A stretch of 64,000 nucleotides of DNA, taken from contig NC_037269.1 of the NCBI RefSeq assembly GCF_000002425.4, positions 11,690,469-11,754,468 of the forward strand. Reading direction: 5' to 3'. The notes beneath the pieces were generated by a model. That model saw only the letters and a program-made list of their open reading frames with translations, made no database searches and was not told the origin of the DNA. Below, in pieces: positions 50,033 through 60,379 of the stretch. Every line of letters starts with the position of its first letter. Position 1 is the stretch's first letter. This DNA is from Physcomitrium patens (lineage: Eukaryota > Streptophyta > Bryopsida > Funariales > Funariaceae). Position numbers and translations under genes: made by a program.

Positions 50033-51351
50033 TGTGAAAATAATGTGATTAAGTATTTAATGTATAATTTACTTAACAATATGATTAGAGCCATGTTACT
50101 GGATTTTAGTTGGTTGTAGAATATGGTTAAATTACTACTTTAAAAGGAGGTTATATAAAAAGATTACTATTAGAATTTGTATAACTTTATTTTCTATTGA
50201 TAGTAGCTTTTAAGATTGGTTTTGATTGATAGTAATTTCTAAATATTTAGAGTCACCTTTGTTAGACATTGGTGACCTTTGAGAACTTATTTCAGTTCTT
50301 TTATTTGGTATTTAGAGCATAAATTATATAAATCTTATAAAAAAAAAGATTGAAGAAGGATTTTAGTAACAAAGGGAGTAATTAGGGCACTAATATAGAT
50401 GAATGGAGATGGATGATGAAAATCTCCATTCCTATTGATCAAAAATCATGACCAATAGGCTTTAAGGAGGCTGCCTGAGGCCAAATTAGAGATTAGAGTT
50501 AGTTTTTCGGAACCATTTGAGCTTTAAAGACTAAGATCAGAAATTTTAAGTTTTTGGTTATGATTTTGGTACAAATCTTGTATTATTTGGAATTTATATA
50601 AAAGAGATATAGGTGCTCAAAGTTAAGGTATTGATTTGGGAGCTATTATCACTATTTTGGACATAACGCACACGACCAGAGGGCAATTGAGAATTGGCAA
50701 TTGTAATTGGAGAGAGCACTTATGTGGCTACCCTAAACCCTAAACTCTAAACTTTTTTTGTTGAATTCAAAGTTAAAGTAAAGGAGTTATTGCATTTTGA
50801 AGTCAATGCATGCAATCTAAGGGTAGTAAGTGACTCAATTTACTAGTAGTTGTGCCTTGAGCTATATCTTGAGTAATTTGACAAGGTTTTGGCTCAAAAT
50901 TTTAAGAAATGTGTATATTCACATAAGTAAACTTTGTACATAAGTTTTATGATATTTGAGTATTGGATTCTTGAGATACTAAGAGAATGGTGCTCAAGTG
51001 CTTGTAAATTAGGGTTTAAAGCATCTGCTAGGATTTTTAAGATGCCAGAAGATCTGAAGTGAATTTACAATTGGTTTTTTTTTGTGATAAAATTTAAGGA
51101 TAAATTCTACCTATCCTATAAATTTGAAATAAACTAAACGACTAGATTAAGTGTTATGAATTTCTAAAGTTTGGAAAGAGAAAACCCTTCACGGAAAAAA
51201 TATGTTTTGAAGGAATTTTATTATATTTTGAGTTTTATGCAAATGAAAGGAGTTTTGGAAGCTAAGACAAGATTCATATAAAAGTTTAAGCTAAACTCTC
51301 TACAACTAGATACCCAATGTATTCTCAGATAGCAAATCATGTTATATGACA
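50033..51351 (+). mobile_element. Insertion F in element C, probable solo LTR
   Basis: Element C sequence is recognisable up to about 50020 and resumes at about 51352, so this 1.3-kb block is an insertion. It begins TGTGAAAATAATG and ends TGTATTCTCAGATAGC...TTATATGACA, resembling the 3' end of the E-family LTR (TGCATTCTCAAGCA, AATATGATAACA) and of similar length. It contains a short telomere-like run CCCTAAACCCTAAACTCTAAA at about 50735-50755. No internal domains. Target repeats are unclear. Confidence 0.5.
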
Positions 51352-51396
51352 ACGTAAATATGCTTCTTTTTTTAGAATATATGTTAGGGACATATT

Positions 51397-51660
51397 CTTT
51401 AGAACTTTCTAGAGAGAAGTTTCTAGAACCTTCTAGAAAACAAGCCTCTGGAACCTTCTAGAAGAGAAGCCTCTGGAACCTTCTAGAAGAGAAGCCTCTG
51501 GAACCTTCTAGAAGAGAAGCCTCTGGAACCTTCTAGAAGAGAAGCCTCTGGAACCTTTTAGAGAGAAGTTTCTAGAAGCTTCTAGAAAGGAAGTCTCTGG
51601 AACCTTCTAGAAAAGAAGTTTCTAGAAGCTTCTAGAAAAGAAGCCTCTGGAACTTTCTAG
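51397..51660 (+). promoter_or_regulatory. Heat-shock-element array in the element B U3
   Basis: Perfect alternating pentamers: TTCTAGAACCTTCTAGAA at 51421-51438 (four units), and GAACCTTCTAGAA (GAAnnTTCnnGAA) repeated in each 25-bp tandem unit AAGCCTCTGGAACC/TTCTAGAAGAG. There are four full units plus a fifth partial one. All lie about 50-290 bp upstream of the TATA box. HSF transcription factors bind nGAAnnTTCnnGAAn (established). That they act here is inference. Confidence 0.75.
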
Positions 51661-51708
51661 AAGCTTCCTAGTTAATAGAAGTAGCTCGAGAAGCTTCCTA
51701 AGTAGGAG

Positions 51709-51751
51709 TATATATAGGGATCGAGGCTGAAGAGTTCTTCAGTCTCGACAA
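51709..51751 (+). promoter_or_regulatory. TATA box and predicted RNA start of element B
   Basis: TATATATAG starts at 51709. AGTCTCGACAA begins 32 nt downstream at 51741, the usual plant TATA-to-start distance. The same 32-nt spacing is found in element A. Confidence 0.7.
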
Positions 51752-51878
51752 CACATCTCTTGGAGTTCTAGCTCACTTTTCTAGTGTTGTTCTTGTACTC
51801 ATCTGTTTAATCTAGTTCTGCCACTTCTTCTTGAGCTTCTTGTTAGATTTCAAGTCTGTATTTTGTGTCAGTGACAGT

Positions 51879-51889
51879 TTGTCGAGACT
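51879..51889 (+). promoter_or_regulatory. Element B primer site, complementary to its own RNA start
   Basis: TTGTCGAGACT begins after a 2-nt spacer (GT) following the 5' LTR and is the exact reverse complement of 51741-51751. This is the geometry of Tf1-type self-priming, in which the first 11 nt of the RNA fold back and are cleaved to prime minus-strand synthesis. Confidence 0.7.
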
Positions 51890-51904
51890 ACACTAACTTG
51901 AGAT

Positions 51905-52140
51905 ATCAGAGCTAGTTCTTTCTTAGTAGAGTGTGAATTACCCCTCTACTTGAAGGTATACTAGCATTTTTTAGAGGTTGCGGATTACCCTCCTCTAAAC
52001 TGATACTTCTTCTGTTACAATATTGGAGTCTTATTCTTCTGGGAGAGACTGGATTACTCCTCTTCTTGAAATTCTTAAGGCGTTTTATAGGTTGTGGATT
52101 ACCTTCCTATAAACCAATATCGCCTCTTATAGGGTCATTT
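51905..52140 (+). repeat. Element B leader hairpin repeats
   Basis: Four copies of a GAATTACC/GGATTACC core (near 51946, 51983, 52051 and 52108), some between complementary arms such as TTTAGAGG and CCTCTAAA. Same repeat type as in the element A leader. Confidence 0.7.
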
Positions 52141-52156
52141 TTGTCCTTCTTTTAGA

Positions 52157-53180
52157 ATGGCCGGAGGTCAAGACATTAGTATGACAGAAAGTTCGGAGTC
52201 TAAGTTAGATGCTATTATGAATGTCCTCGCTACGTTATCACAAAGAACTGCAGAGATTGAAGGAGTGGTGGCAAGGCTTCATAATGATGGAGTATCTGGG
52301 ATAGCACAATCTAAACTACACCAGCCTCAAATTTCGGCACTTGGAGAAATAACTTTACCTTAGGTTCGACAAGAACCACTAGTTCTAAAATATTAGGAGC
52401 CTCGACTTAGCTTTCCAGATAAGTTTGATGGAACACGTTCCAAGTTTCGAGGATTCGTCAATCAAATCAGGTTGATAACAGTTTTACAGCTCGAACGATA
52501 TCCAACGGAGGAGTCACGTGTTGGGCTTGTTGGAACCTTACTTACGGGACAAGCTCTATCATGGTTTGCTCTTTTGTTTGAGAAACGATCATCCATATTA
52601 AACAACTTCGAAACCTTTTTGGAAGCATTTGCGGAAGCATTTGGTGAACACGATAAGGTTCGATGGGCTACAACAAAGATCCGGTCGCTACGACAAGAGA
52701 TGCGTTCTACATCAGTCTATGCTTCGGATTTCAGGCAATTAGTATGCGACATCAATTGGGATGAAGAAGCGTTGATGAGTCAATTCTATTGGGGTTTAAG
52801 AGATGATGTGAAGGATTTGCTGTTAACTCTTCCTGATCCACGAACGCTCAATGAAGCCATTAGCCAAGCTGTGAAGTGCGATAATCGCCTATTCCAATGT
52901 CACCAAGACCAACGCTCAAGACAACATACAATTCGCCATGCTCCAACTATGTCGGCAAGCGGTGTGAATTCGCATTCAAAGGTGAAAGACATGCAAATTG
53001 ATGCGGTACGTATCAAATCTCTTACTATAGAAGAAAAAAAGCGACGTATGGAGGAAAATTTATGCTTGTATTGTGGTTGAGAAGGCCACAAAGTCGGAAA
53101 CTGCCCCAAAAAGCAAAATCGAGGCATAGTCAAGACTAGGGGAGTATTTGTTCAGGAAAATGAGGATGCCCAGCCACAGT
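52157..53180 (+). mobile_element. Element B gag region
   Basis: Starts MAGGQDISMTESSESKLDAI, with a helical N-terminus, then a capsid region (LSFPDKFDGT, LLTGQALSWFALLFEKRSS, YWGLRDDVKDLLLTLPDPRT) and one zinc-knuckle region (CLYCG, GHKVGNCPKK). Collinear with element A gag. Broken. Confidence 0.85.
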
Positions 53181-53187
53181 AGGAACC

Positions 53188-56100
53188 GTGCGGCTAGACA
53201 ATGAAATATCCCAACAACAATCAGGTTCCTTTCTTTCTGCCCAACCTGCACTTTGTTTTACAATCCCTCTGTTTATCGGCCCTCAAAAACTGAGAACCTT
53301 AGCACTACTAGACTCAGGAGCATCTTCTTGTTTTTTAGACGAAGAATTTGCAAAGCGTCATAAGATCCCTTTAGTACAAAAATCAAAACCTGTTCATGTT
53401 GAGGTCATAGATGGATGACCTTTATTGTCTGGTAGCATTACCCATGAATCAAAACCTATAGAAGTAATGTTTAAAGACCATAGTAGTCATATTATTTTTA
53501 ATATTATTAGAACCCCATCAAATCCTATTATTCTTCGTCTTTCTTGGTTGGAAAAACATAATCCATTGATAGATTGGAGGTTGCGAAAGATGACTTTTCC
53601 CACAAAACCACCCAAGAAAAAACCTAGTAAAAAACCTCAAAAAAAGAAATTTTTATTCATTGGAGCAAGAGCATTTATAAGATCATCTAAGGAAGGCACT
53701 CCATTTGTCATTTATGCGGCTCCAACTACCGAGGAGAAGATCTCAACAGCAAGTATACCGGAGCAATATAAAGATTTTGAAGACGTGTTTCAAAAGAAGA
53801 ATGCTGACATACTACCGGAACACCGACCATATGATTGTGCCATAGACTTGCAAGAAGGAGCACAACCACCTTTTGGCCCAATCTACAATCTATCGCAAAT
53901 GGGTTGGCAGAGTTATGAAAGTACATCGACGAGAATCTAGCCAAGAACTTCATTCGTCATTCAAAATCATCAGCTGGAGCACCCATCTTATTTGTAAAGA
54001 AGAAAGATGGATCATTACGGATGTGTGTGGACTATCGAGGCCTCAACAAGGTAATAAAGAAAAATCATTACCCATTACCCTTGATTTCTAGTCTCTTAGA
54101 ATAACTTGGACGTGCAAAGATCTTTACAAAAATTGATCTAAGGAGAGCTTATAATCTCGTACGAATCAAGGAAGGAGATGAGTGGAAGACAGCATTCCGT
54201 ACAAGGTATGGTCATTTCGAATATAATGTCATGCCTTTTGGTCTTATCAATGCTCCAGCGGTTTTTCAACATATGATGAATGACATCTTTCGAGAATACC
54301 TCGACGATTTTGTTGTCATCTACTTGGACGATATTCTAATATTTTCTAAAAACGAAGAAGAGCATGAGGAGCATGTTCGTTTGATCTTGGAGAAACTACG
54401 CAAACGAGGACTATATGCCAAATTAGAAAAGTGTTTATTTCACTAGACGGAGATGGAATTTTTGGGGTTCATTGTGACTACAGAAGGTTTGAAGATGGAC
54501 CCCAAGAAAGTAGAAGCAATCATGTCTTGGGAGGTTCCGAAGACGGTTAGAGACGTACAATGCTTCCTTGGTTTTGCTAACTTCTATCGGATCTTCATCA
54601 AGAATTATTCTCAAGTTGCTGCTCCTCTCACTCGATTAACATGCAAGGATAAGTTGGAATGGGGACCTTTGGCGGAGAAGGCGTTTCAAGATTTGAAGAC
54701 AGCATTTACTACAGCTCCAATTTTGGTACATCCAGACTTTACAAAGGCCTTCTATTTAGAAACTGATGCTTCAGATTTTGCTTTGGGAGCTGTGCTTTCA
54801 CAAATGAGTGAAGATAAGAAGCTCCATCGAGTTGCATTCTATTCTCGAAAGTTATCTGCTACTGAAATCAATTATGAGATCCACAATAAGGAACTTCTTG
54901 CTATAGTGGATTCTTTCGAAGAATGGCGTCACTTTCTTGAAGGAGCTGCACATCCAGTAATCGTATATACGAATCACAAGAATTTGGAGTATTTCATGAC
55001 GGCTCGAGTTTTAAATCGGCGTCAAGCTCGGTGGAATATGTCACTATCGAGATTCGATTTTGTTATCACTTATCGACCTGGAAGGCAGCAAGGACTATCC
55101 GATGCTTTATAAAGGAGATCGTATCTTACACCAAAGGCTGCAGAAGCAGCGTTTGATCAACAATGTACAACGTTATTGAAGCCAGAGAGATTTCAACTTT
55201 GTGCTACTATTGTATCATTTGATGCTGACTTCCTAAACCAGGTACGTGCTATGACCATTAAAGATTCAATAGCCATTGATATCAAGCAACGTACCAATGA
55301 CGACAAGTTCAAGGTGGAGGGAGATCTTTTATACTTTGAAGAGCGATTGTACATTCCAAAAGGACTAGCACGACTCCGAGTTCTTCAATCTCGCCATGAT
55401 TTTCCAGCTGCGGGACATTTTGGATTCAACAAGACCTTGGAGCTTATTTCTCGAGATTTTTGGTGGCTCCAAATGTGGAAGGATGTGAAAGATTTTATCC
55501 TCTCTTGTGACATCTGTTCAAGATCTAAGAATCCTCGGCATCGCCCTTATGGACTTCTACAGCCATTGCCAATTCCACGTTCACCATGGTCTTCAATTTC
55601 TATGGACTTCATCACGGACTTGCCATCATCAAACTCATTTGACAGCATCTTTGTCATGGTAGATCGGCTTACGAAGATGGCACACTTAATTCCTTGTAAG
55701 AAGACATCGTCCAGTGAAGTCACAGCAAGACTCTTTCTCGATAATGTGTATCGATATCATGGACTACCAGATGATATCATATCAGATCAAGGTATCCAGT
55801 TCGTGTCAAAGTTTTGGAGATCTCTCTTTGGAATATTGAAGGTGGATATCAAGCTTTCTTCAGCTTTTCATCCTCAAACTGATGGCCAAAAGGAACGGGT
55901 GAACCAAGTCTTGGAGCAGTATTTACGATGCAGCATCAACTATCAGCAAGACGATTGGACTGCATATCTACCGCTAGTCGAGTTTACATATAACAACACC
56001 CTCCATGCGTCGACTCAACAAACACCATTCTTTTCCAACTATGGGTATCATCCGAAGCTTGATTTATTGAGTCTGTCAACAAATAACAATCCAGCAGCTG

Positions 56101-56655
56101 AAGGATTTGCGAAGCAACTATCAGAGCTTCAAACTATATTGAAGCTTCAATTACAATTTGCTCAAGAATCCTATAAGACGTCTGCAGATAGATTTCGGAA
56201 TCAAGCACCTACTTTCAAAGTTGGAGACAAAGCCTGGCTTCTTCGACAAAATATCAAGACCAAGCGACCATGTGATAAGTTGGACTATCGAAGATTGGGA
56301 CCATTTATCATCCAGAAGCAAATTAATCCAGTGGCATATCGGCTGGAATTACCGGCCTCTATGAAGGTACATCCAATCTTCCATGTTTCTCTGTTAGAAC
56401 CTTATCGAGAATCATCTTTTCCTGGAAGAGTGCAATGTCCGCTACCTAGTATTGAAATCGAGAACCACGAAGAATACGAGGTTGAAAAGATATTGGATTC
56501 ACGGCGAAGGTAAAGAAAGTTAGAATATCTTGTTCATTGGTGCGGCTATGACATTAATGAGTGAATGTGGGAGCCAGCTAAAAATCTTGCGAATGCGCCA
56601 CAAAGGGTACAGGAGTTTCATCAACGACATGCTGATAAACCTAAATCAATTTGAC
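53188..56655 (+). mobile_element. Element B pol region with chromodomain
   Basis: Protease (ALLDSGASSCFLDEEFAKRH), RT ([16 protein letters not shown]), RNase H (FYLETDASDFALGAVLSQM), integrase zinc finger (HDFPAAGHFGFNKT, CDICSRSK), integrase core (SMDFITDLPSSNSFDSIFVM, HPQTDGQKERVNQ), MKVHPIFHVSLLEPY, and a chromodomain beginning EYEVEKILDSR. Collinear with A over the whole length and broken in several places. Confidence 0.9.
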
Positions 56656-56773
56656 GATAGCTTCTTTCTAAAGCTTGTTCTCTCAACAATATAAGAAAAG
56701 GGGAGAGCACCAACAAAATTTGTAGTTGATGTAGTTATTTTCTCCAAGATAGATCGTAGTTTGGTCTTTTGAT

Positions 56774-57127
56774 ATGGATAGCCAAGAGATAGATACTATG
56801 CCAATCAGAGTATCGCAACCGAGTAGCTCACGAAGGTGACCCCGAGATGAAGAACTACATGTACCACGACGACGACGGAGGATACCGAGTAACCGATCAC
56901 TGGTGATCGTATTTGAGATTGAGCCTGCTTACGATGGTCAGCTAGAAGGCGTGTTTGCATGACAATTTCACAATGAGGATACGGAAGTTCATGCTTGGTC
57001 AAAAGTCGAAGGCGTGGGCCACTACCGTTGGCTTCAAGGGTCGATGAACCACTTGCCTCGTGAACAACAGTTGAAGTTCATAGCAGAAGTTATGCGACAG
57101 ATCTTCATTTTCTTGCATTGGTATTGA
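56774..57127 (+). mobile_element. Element B accessory ORF region
   Basis: Homologue of the extra ORF of element A at the same place. Shares MDSQ, the basic patch PRRRRRIPSNRSLVIVFE, EPAYDGQ, FHNEDTEVHAW, GVGHYRWLQG and NHLPREQQL. Broken here, but the conserved reading frame shows it was a coding part of the family. No known domain recognised. Confidence 0.7.
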
Positions 57128-57158
57128 TCAACAACATTGCTTCTCAGAGACCTCGAAG

Positions 57159-57174
57159 CTAAAGGAGGGGGTGA
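57159..57174 (+). promoter_or_regulatory. Polypurine tract of element B
   Basis: AAAGGAGGGGGTGA directly abuts the 3' LTR, as in element A. Confidence 0.85.
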
Positions 57175-57594
57175 CGTTAGGGACATATTCTTTAGAACTT
57201 TCTAGAGAGAAGTTTCTAGAACCTTTTAGAAAACAAGCCTCTAGAACCTTTTAGAAGAGAAGCCTCTGGAACCTTTTAGAGAGAAGTTTCTAGAAGCTTC
57301 TAGAAAGGAAGTCTCTGGAACCTTTTAGAAGAGAAGTTTCTAGAAGCTTCTAGAAAGGAAGCCTCTGGAACTTTCTAGAAGCTTCCTTGTTAATAGAAGT
57401 AGCTCGAGAAGCTTCCTAAATAGGAGTATATATAGGGATCGAGGCTGAAGAGTTCTTCAGTCTCGACAACACATCTCTTGGAGTTCTAGCTCACTTTTCT
57501 AGTGTTGTTCTTGTACTCATCTGTTTAATCTAGTTCTGTCACTTCTTCTTGAGCTTCTTGTTAGATTTTAAGTCTGTATTTTGTGTCCGTGACA
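57175..57594 (+). repeat. 3' LTR of element B
   Basis: 420 bp, shorter than its partner by 75 bp, which is exactly three 25-bp units of the U3 array. The rest is collinear, including TATATATAG and the RNA-start block. Confidence 0.9.
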
Positions 57595-57599
57595 ATATA

Positions 57600-60200
57600 T
57601 ATGCATCTTTTGAAAGAGAATAGATTGTTTTTAAATTTAAATTTGAAAGCATCATGAGACTTAAAAGAAGGATTCTTAATATCATAAATAAGAAAATCAG
57701 AAGACATACTTGATTGAATTTATTTGACAAAGGTTGAATCAACAATTAATGTTGATTTCATTATTCAAAGATGAAAATGCTTGGGCTTCAAGAAAATTGT
57801 TCTTTGTTGATCACTAGATGTATCTCCTTCTTTTGATACAAGATATGAATGTCTTAAAAGGATGTTTTACAAATCTTGTTATTTTTTAGGTTGATATGTG
57901 ATTTGAAATCAAATATTGTTATTTTTTAGATTGATATGTGATCTTGAAATCAAAACTTGATAAAGACATGCTCCAACGAGCTTGGCGACAATTCAAACCA
58001 AGTATTAATATGAAGTATTTGAGATTCTTGAGATTTGTATATATAGTGACTAGACTAGAAGTGTTTTCTAAATAATGATGTTAATCTTGAAAAGAATCCA
58101 CAATTGCAAGAAGCTCTTTGTCATAGATCTCATAGTTAATCTCGACTGCTGAAAGCTGTTGGTATATTTATAGGTGCAATAGACATGACATTATATTCAT
58201 AATGTCCATACTTGGTTCAAAATGAAATCATCAATTTATCTCCTTTTTTTTATGTGTACTAGATTGTATGCTCTTCAAATATCTATTTTTATATAGATCT
58301 TACTTTGATTCAATTACTCAAAAAGTCTAGATATTAAAGATAGTGGATACTTGTTCTTGATGGTAATCTTGTTGAATTCTTGATAATCAACACACATCCA
58401 CAATAATCCATTTTTTTTCTTCACAAATAAAATTGAGGCTCCTATTGGAGATTCGAAATAGTATATGAAGTTCTTAGCTAGATTTTCTTCAATATACTCC
58501 TTGAGTTCAGTCAATTCAATTTGTGATAAATTATAGATTAGTCCAAATAAAGATTGTGCTCCTTTTAAAAGATCAATTGAGTAGTCATAGGAATAATGTT
58601 CTAAAAGAGTATCCGCATTTATTTTTTTTTAATGACATAAGGTGATCCTTCTTTTGCAGCATGTAAAAAAGCTCTTGTACCTACAAAAACAGGTTTAATT
58701 GTATTAGACTTGTGATTTTTTACTTGATTAACTATACTCTTAATAATGCTTTTAGAAAATTCAAGAGTACAAGAAATCCAATCTACTCAAGAATTATATT
58801 TTTCTAACCACAATAAGACTAAAATGATTGGATTAAAAAGAGTTTTAATGATATTAAATACATAAAGTTATTATGACCATTGATTATTACTTCTATAGGA
58901 AGAATTTTGTGAGTAACATTTCCAAAAGATAACGGACAATCATCTATAATTTCTATATTAATACATTTAGTTTTCTTCATTAAAAATATGCTAAGTCTTT
59001 TAGCAAATTTTTCATTTAAGAAATATATTGAGGCTCTTAAATCTAACAAGACAAAGGCTTTGTAATGTTTAGATCGTAAAATAATATTCAATATAAAATA
59101 AAGAGAGGATTTTGAAGAGAAAATAAGACCTTTATTAGATATTATACAAGATTTTAGATGCACGGTTCTTATTGTAGCTAAATAAACTAATTTTCCAATA
59201 TATTGTCTTCTTTGACATTTGTACTCTTTATTTTATAATTGTATCACTTCTTTAGACAATGTTGAACAATGTACTTAGATTCTCCACAATATAAGCACAA
59301 TCCTTCTTAACAGGGACTAATCTTTTTTTACTCAATAAGAAGTTTTAAACATACCGTATCAATTTGCATATCTTCTACTTCCAAATGTATGTATTGAGGA
59401 GACATTGATATTGCCATTGAATTATATTAACATTGAGGCCCACTTATCTAACTCTCAAATCAAATTTTGAAAAGTCAATTGTCACACTTCATAGCAAAGT
59501 TAATTGCTTGATTTAATATTTAAAGATCAACTAAGTTGAACATAAATTTCTTTACCTCATATTGTAATCCATAGAAAAATTGGTTAGTAAAAGTAACATC
59601 ATTCGACTTGATATCAATTGCAAGTTGTCAAATTATAAAGCATATAATATTATGAATTGATTGCAAAATATAGATCTTATTGATTGCAACATAAGTTAAA
59701 TCATGTTCTCCATACATGGATCAAAACTCCACTAAAAAAGCCTCCAAATTATTCAATATTGGATCTTATTATTCAAAAAAAGATGAAAACCACAATAATA
59801 TTGAACTTGAAAGAAGTGTATCAATGAATCTAACTTGTGATCTTGGAGTTGGATAGGTTTGGAGTTGAAGTTCAATTACAAATTGTATTTGATTAATAAA
59901 TCTTCAAACTTTGATCTTGTGCCATTAAATTTTTTTTGCATGACAATTCTTGGTTCTTTAGTACCGGAAGGATGTTTTATAGTAAAAGAAGGGACATGAT
60001 TTGATACAAATGTTGAAGCAACTCCAATCATATCTATATCTTCACTTTCTGCCATTTTTGTTGCTCATTGTGGTGATAAACTGAATTGATGCATTGCAAG
60101 CATTAACTCCCTCAATTGCTCTTGTATTTGTATCATTGCACTCTTTATTTCAACAAACTCTACCATGATAATATTTTAATATATATATATATATATATAA
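57600..60200 (-). mobile_element. Element C gag, protease and RT remains
   Basis: Minus-strand stretches match element [18 protein letters not shown] and [20 protein letters not shown] (RT, about 58514-58380), FVLLDLRASIYFLNEKFAKR (protease, about 59060-59000) and a gag region at about 59300-60200. Heavily broken and AT-enriched. Confidence 0.75.
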
Positions 60201-60239
60201 TTTTACTTAAGTATTATAAAAAAAATGATTGAACATCAA

Positions 60240-60360
60240 AGAAAGTAAAAACAATATCAATTTAAAAGAGGATAATTCACAACTTCTAATACATTTATGT
60301 CTTATCAAGAAAAAGGGATAATCCACTCTTAATCAAGAAAAGACAAAGCTCTAATATTGT
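60240..60360 (-). repeat. Element C leader hairpin repeat remains
   Basis: Two weathered copies of the leader core (GAGGATAATTCACAACTTCT and GGGATAATCCACTC) and an AGCTCTAATATT motif, matching the leader repeat unit of A. Confidence 0.6.
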
Positions 60361-60379
60361 AAGTGTAATCATATCAATT

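Larger units (their letters stand above)
51382..51876 (+). repeat. 5' LTR of element B
   Basis: Starts TGTTAGGGACATATTC, ends TTTTGTGTCAGTGACA. U3 contains a tandem array of 25-bp units (about 51441-51560) and further TTC/GAA blocks to about 51660. The TATATATAG box starts at 51709. The predicted RNA start block AGTCTCGACAA is at 51741-51751. Confidence 0.9.
51382..57594 (+). mobile_element. Element B: Ty3/gypsy chromovirus nested in C
   Basis: LTRs 51382-51876 (495 bp) and 57175-57594 (420 bp), flanked by the 5-bp target repeat ATATA (51377-51381 and 57595-57599). Order: 5' LTR, self-complementary priming site, hairpin leader, gag, pol with chromodomain, accessory ORF, polypurine tract, 3' LTR. 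Apart from the repeat-array difference, the LTRs differ at about 11 of 420 positions (about 97% identical). Clearly the same family as A, another subfamily. Broken, with roughly half a dozen or more breaks spread over gag, pol and the accessory ORF. Confidence 0.9.

Noticed and set aside
50306-50318. TGGTATTTAGAGC in insertion F as a primer site of a separate element
   Set aside because: Resembles a tRNA-Met site, but no coding region follows, and the block as a whole looks like a solo LTR. The motif may be chance; left undecided.
51441-51560. 25-bp direct repeats as a CRISPR-like array
   Set aside because: The units are contiguous with no spacers and lie in the U3 of a retrotransposon LTR in plant DNA.
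51904-51912. TATCAGAGC in the leaders of A and B as a tRNA-Met primer site
   Set aside because: It lies about 27 nt from the LTR end rather than next to it, lacks the TGG expected at the LTR side, and recurs (exactly or nearly) in each of the three tandem leader units of A. The self-complementary 11-mer fits the position better.
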